This document shows positions 1 to 7,976 of a stretch of DNA of 64,000 nucleotides, one piece after another. Made by a program: the position numbers and the translations under genes. Below the pieces are notes generated by a model. It did not search any database, had not been told where the DNA came from, and worked only from the letters and a program-made list of their open reading frames with translations. The DNA comes from DMER64 sp964542305. GTDB lineage: Bacteria > Bacteroidota > Bacteroidia > Bacteroidales > UBA932. Numbering within the stretch: the stretch's first letter is position 1; every line of letters starts with the position of its first letter. The DNA lies in contig CAZITX010000006.1 of NCBI GenBank assembly GCA_964542305.1, positions 1 through 64,000 on the forward strand, given 5' to 3'.

Positions 1-83
1 TAATTAAAGGAACTTATTTCTATTAAGATGTAATTTCCCTCAAAAAAGCTGCATTATACAGTGTCTAATATTAAAATCAAAAA

Positions 84-115
84 AAGCCGTCCCTAAAAAG
101 ACGGCTTTTGTTTCT
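84..115 (-). terminator. Intrinsic terminator after the small-peptide genes
   Basis: An 11-base stem (AAAAGCCGTC pairing with GACGGCTTTT around a CCTAAAAA-type loop) lies just past the second small ORF. Read on the minus strand, the stem is followed by an A/T-rich stretch. The hairpin is near symmetric, so it could also stop transcription arriving from the left on the plus strand, where it is followed by TTTTGTTT. Confidence 0.75.
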
Positions 116-130
116 CAACAACTAATATAT

Positions 131-229
131 TTATTCAGCTGAAGGGAAGAATAATTGTAAGGTTCCTAAAATGGCTGTCAGTATAGAAATAATTAAGGAC
201 AGCCAGGTATAAATACTAGTGAAATCCAT
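131..229 (-). CDS. Small hydrophobic membrane peptide, 32 aa
   Basis: A 32-codon ORF starting ATG-GAT-TTC and ending TCA-GCT-GAA-TAA. The centre (WLSLIISILTAILGTLQLFF) is one long uninterrupted hydrophobic stretch, enough for a single membrane helix, with an acidic residue at each end (D2, E32). An AGGA sequence lies 4 bases before the ATG. It starts 20 bases after the stop of a second small ORF and is followed at once by a hairpin terminator, which is the layout expected of a short real transcript. I do not recognise the family. It could be a type I toxin-like or regulatory micropeptide, but no antitoxin RNA is visible. The function is unknown. Confidence 0.5.
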   Translation of the reverse strand: MDFTSIYTWLSLIISILTAILGTLQLFFPSAE

Positions 230-249
230 AATTTCCTAAAGAAAAGATG

Positions 250-351
250 TTAAAGAGTACCAATAAGACCCGAAATCCATTCAATAAGTTCAGCAAACCA
301 TACTGCTAATTGGGAAAATAAGGCTGTCAAAATTTCAATAATTTGTTCCAT
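250..351 (-). CDS. Small hydrophobic/amphipathic peptide, 33 aa
   Basis: A 33-codon ORF starting ATG-GAA-CAA and ending GGT-ACT-CTT-TAA. The peptide is hydrophobic, with acidic residues at positions 2, 6, 21 and 24 and no basic residue (net about -4). This spacing suggests an amphipathic helix rather than a plain membrane anchor. It lies between the peptidase gene stop (414) and the second small ORF, on the same strand. A possible promoter (TTTG at 402-405, TAAAATAT at 373-380) precedes it. I do not recognise the family. Two consecutive small hydrophobic ORFs ending at a terminator make chance ORFs less likely, but translation is unproven. Confidence 0.45.
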   Translation of the reverse strand: MEQIIEILTALFSQLAVWFAELIEWISGLIGTL

Positions 352-372
352 AATACAATTTTTTTAGAGTTG

Positions 373-405
373 ATATTTTAATAAAAAATGGTTTCTGTTA
401 ACAAA
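373..405 (-). promoter_or_regulatory. Possible promoter of the small-peptide genes
   Basis: On the minus strand a TTTG (402-405) is followed after 21 bases by TAAAATAT (373-380). The -33 element matches the Bacteroidota consensus. The -7 element keeps only the TA and lacks TTTG, so this is a weak call. Confidence 0.3.
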
Positions 406-413
406 ATTAAACA

Positions 414-2738
414 TTATTCGTTAATATCCAATTCATCCAGTAAAAATTTAGCATTCCCGATCTTGTCTATCACAAAAAGTACGTATCTGATATCCACAGA
501 GATATTGCGGCAAACCGACGGGTCAAATTCAATGTCGCTCATAGTGCCTTCCCAAACGCGGTCAAAATTCAGCCCCAGCAGGTGTCCGTCGGCATTCAAA
601 ACCGGGGATCCTGAATTGCCCCCGCTCGTATGGTTAGTGGCTATAAAACAGACCGGTACGGTGCCATTGGATTCCCAGCGTCCGAAATCACGGGCCGCGT
701 AAACGTCTCTCAGGGATTGCGGGATGTCGTAATCAAAGATATCGGGATTGTCTTTTTGCATGATCCCTTCTATAGTACTTACCGGCAGGTACATAACTGC
801 ATCCACCGGGCTGTAGCCCTGAACGGTTCCGTAGGTAACACGCAGGGTGGAATTGGCGTCGGGATAGAAGATCCGCTCGCTGTCAAATTCCATAATCGCC
901 TGCATCCAAGTGCGGTACAGCAGATTCAAATCGCGGTTGATATCTCGGATCTGCGGCTGTATCTTTTCCCGGTTCGCCTGCACAAACGGGTTGACCAGCC
1001 GGAAAGCCGGATCCTGGCGAATTTGCGCAAGAACACTTGCCGAGTCTTTGGCCAGCAGGTCCATTGTCTTTTGGCGGTCGGCCAAAGCCGAGTTGCTGTA
1101 GAGGTATTCGGCGAGCACTGAGAATCGCGAAGCATCGGCGGGAAGGGGAGCTGTGACGGGGTCAGTGGCAGAAGCAAGAGCAGGAGCAGGAGCATGGGCA
1201 GAAGCAGTTTCAGAAGTAGTTTCGGCCGATGTTCCGCCGCGGGAAATATCTGAGCTCAGCGGGTAGATGGCATCGGGCGGCAGGGGTTCTCCGGTGGCGG
1301 GATCTGCCGGAAGCAGATCACTGTAAGGTTCCATTGCTGCGTAGAACTCGGCAAATAACTTTTCGAAGATCTCCCGGTCTATGGGCAGGTAATAGTCTTT
1401 GAAAAACCTTTCGGCCAACTCGGCAGCGCTTGCGGTTCCACTGCGTTCCACAGTGCTTTCCAGGGTGTTTGCAAAGCGGAGCAATTCTACTCCCATTACC
1501 GCCTCGTTAAACATCTCGGATGTGAACATAAACGGTTCCAGCCGGCTGTAAAGTTCCATCATACGCGGAATCAGGGTGATGTACTTCCGACGGCCGGAGG
1601 CCTCGGCCCATTCCTGGAAGCGACGTTCAAATTCCTGCTTTTTGGCGATGGTACCCGCATTCAGGATGCCCCGGCTTTCACCCTGCCATTTTTTCCAGGA
1701 GTTGGAAACTCCGGCATTCTTGTTGGAATACTGAATTCGTACGGCCGGATCCTTGGCCTGTTCGCGGTTCATCACGTCCAGGCGGAGGCCGCGCAGGTGG
1801 ATCTTTTGCGGGTTGGAGTGATTGGCAATGTAATCCACGGCAGGAGAGATTACGTATTGCTGCGTGCGCCCCGGATAGCCGTAAACCATTGTAAAATCGT
1901 CTTGTTTCACGCCTTTTGCCGAGATGGTGAAGTGGTATCGCGGACGGTAAGGTACGTTATCCGGGCTGTATCCGGCGGGTTGGTTATCGGCATTGGCGTA
2001 GATGCGGAAGAGGGAAAAATCGCCCGTATGGCGTGGCCACATCCAGTTGTCGGTATCTCCGCCGAATTTGCCGATGGAAGAGGGCGGGGCACCTACCAGG
2101 CGGACATCCCGGAATATTTCGTTCAGATAGAGGAAGTATTGGTTCCCGTAATAGGCCGGTGTGATGCGGACCGAATAGAATGTGGGGTCCATATCTCCCA
2201 GTGTTTCTTTGCCTATGCGTTTGATGTTGGCTTCAATGATGTCTTGGCGTTCTACTTCACTCATCTGATCGGTAACGCCTTCCAGGACCTGTTGTGTCAC
2301 ATCTTCCATGCGACGCAGAAACGTGACCGTCAGGCCTTTGTTGGGCAGCTCTTCATCGCGTGTGCGGGCCCAGAAACCGTCTTTCAGGTAATCGTGTTCC
2401 ACCGAACTGTGTGCCTGGATCTGACCGTAACCGCAATGGTGGTTGGTGATCAACAGGCCCTCTGCCGAGATAACTTCTCCTGTGCATCCGCCGCCAAAGT
2501 GCACGATCGCATCTTTGAGGCAGGCCCGGTTCACACTGTAAATATCTTCAGCCGTCAGCCGGAATCCCAGCTCCTGCATCTGCGGGATCTTTTGTTGAAT
2601 AAGCATTGGCAGCCACATTCCTTCGTCCGCACGGGCGGGAGCAAGGGACAGCAGCAGGAGCAGGGTGGCGAGGATGCGCAGGGGCGCGAAAAATCTCAGA
2701 GATTCTGCGCAAGAGGCTTTGTGTAGATTTTTGAACAT
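414..2738 (-). CDS. S46 family dipeptidyl peptidase, DPP11-like (Asp/Glu-specific)
   Basis: An exported serine dipeptidyl peptidase that removes dipeptides from peptide N-termini in the periplasm. The catalytic His lies in TNHHCGYG (about residues 99-105) and the nucleophile is Ser709 in GGNSGSP. Arg727 in NFDRVWEG sits exactly 18 residues after the Ser. This matches the Ser655/Arg673 spacing of Porphyromonas DPP11, where Arg gives preference for acidic P1 residues; DPP7 has Gly there. At 774 aa it is about 55 longer than usual. Part of this is a Ser/Thr/Ala/Pro-rich insert coded around 1135-1240, and part is an N-terminal extension coded by a REP arm (CAESLRF) before the signal-peptide core at about residues 20-37. 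It is the last large gene of the rfb block. Confidence 0.9.
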   Translation of the reverse strand: MFKNLHKASCAESLRFFAPLRILATLLLLLSLAPARADEGMWLPMLIQQKIPQMQELGFRLTAEDIYSVNRACLKDAIVHFGGGCTGEVISAEGLLITNHHCGYGQIQAHSSVEHDYLKDGFWARTRDEELPNKGLTVTFLRRMEDVTQQVLEGVTDQMSEVERQDIIEANIKRIGKETLGDMDPTFYSVRITPAYYGNQYFLYLNEIFRDVRLVGAPPSSIGKFGGDTDNWMWPRHTGDFSLFRIYANADNQPAGYSPDNVPYRPRYHFTISAKGVKQDDFTMVYGYPGRTQQYVISPAVDYIANHSNPQKIHLRGLRLDVMNREQAKDPAVRIQYSNKNAGVSNSWKKWQGESRGILNAGTIAKKQEFERRFQEWAEASGRRKYITLIPRMMELYSRLEPFMFTSEMFNEAVMGVELLRFANTLESTVERSGTASAAELAERFFKDYYLPIDREIFEKLFAEFYAAMEPYSDLLPADPATGEPLPPDAIYPLSSDISRGGTSAETTSETASAHAPAPALASATDPVTAPLPADASRFSVLAEYLYSNSALADRQKTMDLLAKDSASVLAQIRQDPAFRLVNPFVQANREKIQPQIRDINRDLNLLYRTWMQAIMEFDSERIFYPDANSTLRVTYGTVQGYSPVDAVMYLPVSTIEGIMQKDNPDIFDYDIPQSLRDVYAARDFGRWESNGTVPVCFIATNHTSGGNSGSPVLNADGHLLGLNFDRVWEGTMSDIEFDPSVCRNISVDIRYVLFVIDKIGNAKFLLDELDINE
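1135..1240 (-). repeat. Low-complexity in-frame insert in the S46 peptidase
   Basis: A purine-rich stretch of loosely repeated gaagcagnn / ggagcagg units encodes a Ser/Thr/Glu then Ala/Pro-rich segment (including SAETTSETASAHAPAPALAS). It lies between the mid-domain and the C-terminal catalytic half, where S46 enzymes normally have only a short loop. It keeps the frame open. Confidence 0.5.
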
Positions 2739-2798
2739 GCTGAATATGTGGTTTTTATGATTTTTTTCGAGTTAATGTTGCGCAGAATCTCTGAGATT
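2692..2798. repeat. REPIN, family 1, copy 1
   Basis: Two inverted 21-bp arms (2692-2712 and 2778-2798) with exactly 65 bp between them. Each arm has a head TTGCGCAG on the inner side and an outer palindrome AATCTCNGAGATT. The arms match each other perfectly. The element spans the border between the glycosyltransferase (stop at 2772) and the S46 peptidase (start at 2738). The right arm encodes the glycosyltransferase C-terminus (NLRDSAQH) and the left arm encodes part of the peptidase N-terminus (CAESLRF). Confidence 0.85.
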
Positions 2799-3863
2799 TT
2801 TCCCCATGCGCAGCAGTCCGGGGGGCAGGTAAAGCGCGTGGTAGAGCATGTGGCTTTTCAGATGGTGGTAGTGGATCTCACGTCCAAAGGGTCTGAGTGT
2901 GGTACGGATCCATTGTTGCATCTTGTAAAATTCTGTATGGGATTGCTCGTACATCAGGTTGCGGAACCAGGCAGCGGTAAAGATGATGTAAGCTTGCTGC
3001 AGGGTGCGCAGGGGACGCTCCTGGGCGAGCATTTCTATTTGTGTGGTAATGATGGTTTTTATGCTTTCCAGACGTTGCGGGGTAACCCGTTCCAGGGTCA
3101 ATCCTTTTTTGTTCAGGTGGTACAGGTAGGTTACCTGACGGGTTATGGCTATGTTGTGGATGGGTCCGGCCATTTGGAAACTCCACAGGTTGTCTTCGTG
3201 AATAAGACCTTCTTTGAAATAGAGATCGTTGGCTTGTAAAAATTCACGGTTGACTAGCTTGTTACAGGCCATAATGGGAATATTCCGGCGCAGGATGGTA
3301 TGGGAAGAAGCCTCGTTGCCTTCAATGTAATCGGGCAATTTTTCGTTGATTTCGAGGGCATTGTTGCCATGCGGCAATACATCCACACGTCCGCATACCA
3401 GGTGGGGATGGCTGTACAAATCCGCTGTACGTACAAGGTTTTCTATAGCGTGTGGCGGGAGTTCGTCGTCGCTGTCCAGGAAAAATACGTAGTCCCCGGT
3501 AGCAGCTTCCAGACCGGTGTTCCGCGCAGCGGAAAGTCCCCGGTTTTCTGTATGATGCAGAATCTTAAGGGAGCGGGGAGGTTCGGCTTCAGTTCCCTGC
3601 GAAGGTTCGGCTTCAGTTCCCTGAGAAGGTTTGGCTTCAGGTCCCTCTGCTTCGCCGTTATGATCTGCTGAAGCGATGGGCCGGGCATTTTCGCCCGAGG
3701 GGGTTTCCAACAGGCGGGCGGCAAGGACCATGCTGTTGTCTGTGCCGTAATCGTCTACCAGGATGATCTCGATATTGTCGTAGCTCTGTCGCAATACCGA
3801 GTACAGGCATCGTTCTATATACGGTGCCGTGTTGTAAACGGGTATGATAAGAGATACTTTCAT
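2772..3863 (-). CDS. Family 2 glycosyltransferase with a repeat insert
   Basis: A GT-A fold glycosyltransferase of the EpsJ/WcaA type, likely adding a sugar to a surface polysaccharide or glycan on the cytoplasmic face of the inner membrane. It starts MKVSLIIPVYNTAPYIERCL and has the nucleotide-binding IILVDDYGTDNS and the metal-binding DSDDE motif. Between the first domain half and the usual NRGLSAARNTGL motif lies an extra segment of about 45 residues containing an 8-residue unit (AEPSQGTE-like) repeated three times. The C-terminus (KNLRDSAQH) is encoded by a REP arm and is probably not part of the ancestral protein. It follows the flippase gene by 62 bp in the rfb block. Confidence 0.88.
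   Translation of the reverse strand: MKVSLIIPVYNTAPYIERCLYSVLRQSYDNIEIILVDDYGTDNSMVLAARLLETPSGENARPIASADHNGEAEGPEAKPSQGTEAEPSQGTEAEPPRSLKILHHTENRGLSAARNTGLEAATGDYVFFLDSDDELPPHAIENLVRTADLYSHPHLVCGRVDVLPHGNNALEINEKLPDYIEGNEASSHTILRRNIPIMACNKLVNREFLQANDLYFKEGLIHEDNLWSFQMAGPIHNIAITRQVTYLYHLNKKGLTLERVTPQRLESIKTIITTQIEMLAQERPLRTLQQAYIIFTAAWFRNLMYEQSHTEFYKMQQWIRTTLRPFGREIHYHHLKSHMLYHALYLPPGLLRMGKNLRDSAQH
3577..3648 (-). repeat. 3 x 24-bp tandem repeat inside the glycosyltransferase
   Basis: Three direct copies of a 24-bp unit (gaaggttcgg-cttcagttcc-ctgc type) at 3577-3600, 3601-3624 and 3625-3648. Copies 1 and 2 are almost identical and copy 3 has about three changes. The unit length is a multiple of three, so copy number can change without breaking the frame. 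Confidence 0.85.
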
Positions 3864-3925
3864 TGCAAGCGGTATTATTGGTTGCGCTGTTATTCCGGGT
3901 GTGTTCTATGGGAGTAGCACTGGTT

Positions 3926-5443
3926 TTAACGCAAACGTTTTTTTATAGCTTCCTTAATATGTTTTTTCTCGGTACGTTTCAGTCCGGTGAACCAAATGAG
4001 CAAGCCTGTCGCCAGGAGTGCTGTTAATGTGGTAAGGATCAAATCCGGCCAGCCTTCCAGCCACCGGTGAACCAATAGGGGCAGGGGAACGGACAGGGCC
4101 GAGATCAATCCTACGGGCATCAGTACTTCCCGGGCATAGCGCAGCAAAGGGATCCCGGATTGCCGGTTAACGTACAGTATTCTGTAAAGATAACAAAAAC
4201 CGTTGACAACCACCCAGACCACCAGTACGGTCCAGGGCTCCATGCCGTATTTGAGCAGCAGCCAGGTGGCCGGCAGGGTAGTGATGCGGATCAGGGAAAC
4301 GGTGATCTGGTACCGCCGTATCCGGCCCGCTGCCCAGGTTGTGATCCACAGGGGACCACTCAGGGATTCCACCAGGTAGTACAACAGGGTAATGCTGCAA
4401 AACACGACGGTGTATTGGGGAACTTCCTTTAGCCAGACATTCAGGATGAATTCCATGTTCAAAAGGATGGGCAGGGTCAGGGCAAAGATCATGTAGTAGG
4501 AGAACTTGGAGGTCTGGTTGACCAAATCCTGCAGGTACTTTTGGTTCCCGGCTGCCGAGGCTTTGGTGATCTGTGGGTTGAAAGAAGATTGGAAGTAGAT
4601 TACAAAATTGTAGACCGCCGTACTGACCTGGGTGGCAATGCTCATAGCGGCATTGGTAACGAGCGGTGTAAACAGGTTCAGCAGGAATACCCGTCCTTGG
4701 GTGACGGCCAGCTGAGCGCCGGAATCGCACAATGTCCATCCGGAAAATCCCGCCATTTCCTTTAACAGCGGCTTGTCCCAGGTGAGGCGGAACCGGCAGA
4801 CACTGAATTTTCGCAGGGCATACCCGCGGGTGATGAAGAAGATCACCACAGATACAACCAGCAGCAACCCGGCATAAGAGGCCAGTTTGTCCACGGGCGA
4901 TACCATGAGCAGGAACACCACGCCCAATTTGAGCACCACATCGGCAATGCTGATCCAGGCGTAGAAGGACATTTTTTCGTGGGCAATGATGCTGGCGTTG
5001 TAGGGGGTTTGGATGATGTTCACACAGGTGACCAGGATCGTGAATTGAAACACCCAGTTGACCGCGTTCATGCGTTCAGGAGGAATAACAAGCTGCGTAT
5101 TGAGAAACCACAGACCAACCGACTCGGCAATGACCACAATGATCAGTGCCACCACAAGGTAAAGGGTCATACTCACGTCAAAGACGCGTTTTAGCCTCGG
5201 CAAGTCCCCGCGTCCCAGTTCCACGCTCATAAAGCGCTGTGTGGATGCGTTCAGGGCCGTTTGCAGGAAGGTGAACAGGGTGACGATCCCGCCCACGATC
5301 CCGTACAGGGCGAAGTCGTCCACGCCCAGCACATCCAGCACGATCCGCGAGGTATACAGGGTCATGGCCAGCCGCACCAGCATGCGAACGTAAAGCGCAA
5401 CAGTGTTTTTGGCAATCAGTCGTTTGTGTTCAAGTTCCGTCAT
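3926..5443 (-). CDS. Polysaccharide flippase, Wzx/MATE-like membrane protein
   Basis: An integral membrane protein of the polysaccharide exporter (MVF/Wzx) superfamily, likely moving lipid-linked sugar units across the inner membrane. It shows about twelve hydrophobic segments, starting from TELEHKRLIAKNTVALYVRM, a very typical start for Bacteroidota flippases. This is why I prefer the ATG at 5443 (505 aa). An in-frame ATG at 5533 would add 30 residues made of PGTATK-type repeats and would overlap the ugd stop by 17 bp. That longer form is possible through translational coupling but unlike the family. It sits between ugd and a glycosyltransferase in a surface-polysaccharide operon. Confidence 0.85.
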   Translation of the reverse strand: MTELEHKRLIAKNTVALYVRMLVRLAMTLYTSRIVLDVLGVDDFALYGIVGGIVTLFTFLQTALNASTQRFMSVELGRGDLPRLKRVFDVSMTLYLVVALIIVVIAESVGLWFLNTQLVIPPERMNAVNWVFQFTILVTCVNIIQTPYNASIIAHEKMSFYAWISIADVVLKLGVVFLLMVSPVDKLASYAGLLLVVSVVIFFITRGYALRKFSVCRFRLTWDKPLLKEMAGFSGWTLCDSGAQLAVTQGRVFLLNLFTPLVTNAAMSIATQVSTAVYNFVIYFQSSFNPQITKASAAGNQKYLQDLVNQTSKFSYYMIFALTLPILLNMEFILNVWLKEVPQYTVVFCSITLLYYLVESLSGPLWITTWAAGRIRRYQITVSLIRITTLPATWLLLKYGMEPWTVLVVWVVVNGFCYLYRILYVNRQSGIPLLRYAREVLMPVGLISALSVPLPLLVHRWLEGWPDLILTTLTALLATGLLIWFTGLKRTEKKHIKEAIKKRLR

Positions 5444-5457
5444 AGGTTTCCCGGGCA

Positions 5458-5509
5458 GTTTTGTGGCAGTTCCAGGCGGTTTTGTGGCAGTTCCAGGTTG
5501 TTTTGTGGC
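5458..5509 (-). repeat. 2.5 x 21-bp tandem repeat before the flippase start
   Basis: A 21-bp unit (gttttgtggc-agttccaggcg) at 5458-5478 and 5479-5499, then a partial copy at 5500-5509. It lies between the ugd stop and the likely flippase start. It is open in the flippase frame and reads PGTATKP-like, so it either extends the protein or is 5' untranslated sequence. Confidence 0.8.
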
Positions 5510-5516
5510 CGGAGGC

Positions 5517-6836
5517 TTATGCCCCCAGTCCAATTCCTATGTATTCAAAGCCTTTCTCTTTGATTTCCTGTGGGTTGTAAATATTGCGCCCGTCAACGAC
5601 CAGCGGCGTATGCATGATCTTGCGCAGCACGTCCCACGCAGGCATGCGGAATTCTTTCCACTCGGTCACCAGCACCAGCGCGTGCGCATCGTTAGCCGCT
5701 TCGTACATGTCGTTTGCAAAATGAATTGATTTGCCGAGTAGGCCGCGCGCCTGGTCCATGGCCACGGGATCGTAAGCCTGTACGCGGCATCCGGCTTCCA
5801 GCAGACTTTCAATGAGCACCCGGGAAGGCGCTTCCCGCATATCGTCGGTCTGTGGCTTGAAGGAAAGCCCCCAAACCGCAACGGTTTTACCTTTGAGCGC
5901 ACCGCCGAAGTGTTTGTGCAACTTGTCAAACAGCACCTTCTTTTGAGCTTCGTTCACCCGGTCCACCGATTCTATGAGTTCCATAGGATACCCGTGCTCG
6001 CGGCCCATGCCAATGAGCGCCTTCACATCTTTTGGGAAGCAACTGCCTCCGTAGCCCGGCCCGGCGTACAGGAATTTATGCCCGATGCGGGTGTCCGAGC
6101 CGATCCCTACGCGCACGCTGTTCACATCGGCACCCATTTTTTCACAAAGGTTGGCCATCTGGTTCATGAACGAGATGCGGGTGGCCAGCATGGCGTTGGC
6201 TGCGTATTTGGTCATCTCGGCAGAAGGAACATCCATAAAGAGCACCCGGAAATTCTTCAGCAGGAAAGGCCGGTAGAGGTTTTCCATGATCTTGCGGGCC
6301 TTTTCGGTTTCCACACCTACGACCACCCGGTCCGGGCTCATGAAATCGCGGATGGCGTCGCCTTCCTTCAGAAATTCGGGATTGGAAGCTATGTCAAAAG
6401 GGATATCGGCTTTTCGCTTGCCGAGTTCTTCGTTGATCACCTGTTTTACTTTGGCGGCGGTGCCTACCGGAACCGTACTTTTGGTGGTGAATACCAGGTA
6501 GTTGGTCATGTGTTTTCCCACAGTCCGGGCCACATCCAAAACGTAATGAATGTCCGCGCTCCCGTCTTCATTAGGCGGCGTACCGACGGCACTGAACACA
6601 ATTTCCGTGTTTTCCAGGCAATCCTTCAGTTCTGTGGTAAAATGCAAACGCCCTGCAATTACGTTCCGGCTGACCATGGGCTCCAGTCCGGGTTCATAAA
6701 TGGGCAAAATTCCTTTTTTCAGGTTCTCGATCTTCTGTTTGTCAATGTCCACACACGTCACGTGTGCGCCCATCTCGGCAAAACAGACTCCGGACACAAG
6801 TCCTACGTACCCGGTTCCTACAATGGCAATATTCAT
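5517..6836 (-). CDS. ugd: UDP-glucose 6-dehydrogenase
   Basis: Oxidises UDP-glucose to UDP-glucuronate with two NAD+, supplying uronic acid for surface glycans. It starts with the NAD-binding GTGYVGLVSGVCFAEMG (residues 7-23) and has the catalytic Cys in GYGGSCFPKD and the C-terminal UDP-binding domain with WGLSFKPQTDDMREAPS. At 439 aa it is full length. It lies between rfbB and the flippase, so it probably feeds the same polysaccharide. The 3' end overlaps the longest version of the flippase ORF. Confidence 0.95.
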   Translation of the reverse strand: MNIAIVGTGYVGLVSGVCFAEMGAHVTCVDIDKQKIENLKKGILPIYEPGLEPMVSRNVIAGRLHFTTELKDCLENTEIVFSAVGTPPNEDGSADIHYVLDVARTVGKHMTNYLVFTTKSTVPVGTAAKVKQVINEELGKRKADIPFDIASNPEFLKEGDAIRDFMSPDRVVVGVETEKARKIMENLYRPFLLKNFRVLFMDVPSAEMTKYAANAMLATRISFMNQMANLCEKMGADVNSVRVGIGSDTRIGHKFLYAGPGYGGSCFPKDVKALIGMGREHGYPMELIESVDRVNEAQKKVLFDKLHKHFGGALKGKTVAVWGLSFKPQTDDMREAPSRVLIESLLEAGCRVQAYDPVAMDQARGLLGKSIHFANDMYEAANDAHALVLVTEWKEFRMPAWDVLRKIMHTPLVVDGRNIYNPQEIKEKGFEYIGIGLGA

Positions 6837-6862
6837 ACGGTTTTGGTTTGGGGAGCAGGGGG

Positions 6863-6969
6863 AATCTCTGAGATTCTGCGCAACTGCTCTTTGTTGAAAT
6901 TCTTATATATCATATAATCAGCGTTTTGTGGTACTAACGGCCGAGTTCTTGCGCAGAATCTCTGAGATT
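6863..6969. repeat. REPIN, family 1, copy 2
   Basis: Inverted 21-bp arms at 6863-6883 and 6949-6969 with a 65-bp spacer. The arm sequence is the same as copy 1 except that the centre of the left palindrome is T rather than A. It spans the rfbB 3' end and the rfbB-ugd gap. The right arm encodes the C-terminal ISEILRK of RfbB. The spacer is unrelated in sequence to that of copies 1 and 3. Confidence 0.85.
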
Positions 6970-7976
6970 ACCGTCCGCTCCAGTCCCTCCCGGAAGGTCA
7001 TCTGCTGCTGCCAGCCGAGTTCGGTTTTGATCTTGGTGGCGTCTATGGCATAACGCAAGTCGTGTCCCGGGCGGTCGGTGACAAAGGTGATGAGCGGGAG
7101 GGAGTCGCCTGCCGGACGGCCCAGCTGACGGTCGGTGATTTCTATGAGCAGGCGCACCAGTTCAATATTCTGCCACTCGTTCTCCCCGCCTATATTATAG
7201 GTTTCACCCACACGGCCCTTATGAAACACCAGGTCAATGGCCCGGGCATGGTCTTCCACATACAGCCAGTCACGAACGTTTTCGCCTTTGCCGTATACGG
7301 GTAGTGGTTTGCGGTTTACTATATTGTTGATGATCACGGGGATCAGTTTTTCCGGGTACTGGCAGGGTCCGTAATTGTTGGAGCAATTGGATATCTTCAC
7401 GGGCAGCCCGTAGGTATGGTAAAAAGCCCTTACAAAATGATCTGCCGAGGCTTTGGAGGCCGAGTAGGGGGAGCGGGGGTCATAGGGGGTGGTTTCCCGG
7501 AAGGGTTCGTCCCCAAAGTGAAGTGCACCGTAAACTTCATCTGTGGATATCTGGTAAAAAAGGTGTTTGTGGTAGTCTTCCTTTTTCCAGTACGTTTTGG
7601 CCGTTTGCAACAGGGTAAGCGTTCCCATCACATTGGAGCGGGCAAAGGCAAACGGATCCGTAATGCTGCGGTCCACATGGCTTTCGGCCGCCAGGTGTAT
7701 CACGGCATCTATTTGGTATTTACGGAAGATCTCCTCCATTTTCGCATGATCGCACACATCGGCCTGTATGAACACATAATTGGGTTCATTTTCAATATCT
7801 TTCAGGTACTCCGGGTTGGCTGCATACGTTAATTTATCCACATTGATGATGCGGTACTGCGGATACTTCTTCACAAAATGCCTGACCACGTGCGATCCAA
7901 TGAAGCCACACCCGCCGGAGATGAAAATCTCAGAGATTCTGCGCAAGTCCATGAGGTTGTTTTTTGCACTTTCCAT
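6918..7976 (-). CDS. rfbB: dTDP-glucose 4,6-dehydratase
   Basis: Converts dTDP-glucose to dTDP-4-keto-6-deoxyglucose, the second step toward dTDP-rhamnose and related sugars. It is a short-chain dehydrogenase fold with a NAD-binding GGCGFIGSH near residue 22, STDEVYG, the YSASKASADH active-site Tyr/Lys and NNYGPCQYPEKLIP. At 352 aa the length is normal. Both ends are coded by REP arms: the N-terminal LRRISEIF replaces the usual first strand ahead of GGxGFIGSH, and the C-terminus ends ISEILRKNSAVSTTKR. The start is uncertain: ATG at 7976 or ATG at 7952. It follows rfbA by 12 bp. Confidence 0.93.
   Translation of the reverse strand: MESAKNNLMDLRRISEIFISGGCGFIGSHVVRHFVKKYPQYRIINVDKLTYAANPEYLKDIENEPNYVFIQADVCDHAKMEEIFRKYQIDAVIHLAAESHVDRSITDPFAFARSNVMGTLTLLQTAKTYWKKEDYHKHLFYQISTDEVYGALHFGDEPFRETTPYDPRSPYSASKASADHFVRAFYHTYGLPVKISNCSNNYGPCQYPEKLIPVIINNIVNRKPLPVYGKGENVRDWLYVEDHARAIDLVFHKGRVGETYNIGGENEWQNIELVRLLIEITDRQLGRPAGDSLPLITFVTDRPGHDLRYAIDATKIKTELGWQQQMTFREGLERTVISEILRKNSAVSTTKR

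Noticed and set aside
1797..2726. A 309-codon open frame on the plus strand opposite the S46 peptidase
   Set aside because: It lies fully inside a well-supported gene on the other strand, has no domain and no ribosome site; GC-rich coding DNA often leaves the opposite frame open.
2692..2798. The inverted repeats as insertion-sequence ends or phage attachment sites
   Set aside because: The 65-bp spacer carries no transposase, no target duplication is visible, and the same arms recur with unrelated spacers.
5910..6917. A 335-codon open frame opposite ugd
   Set aside because: It mirrors the conserved ugd gene and has no recognisable domain.
6863..6969. The inverted repeats as intrinsic terminators
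   Set aside because: The loop of 65 bases is far too long and no T run follows the arms.
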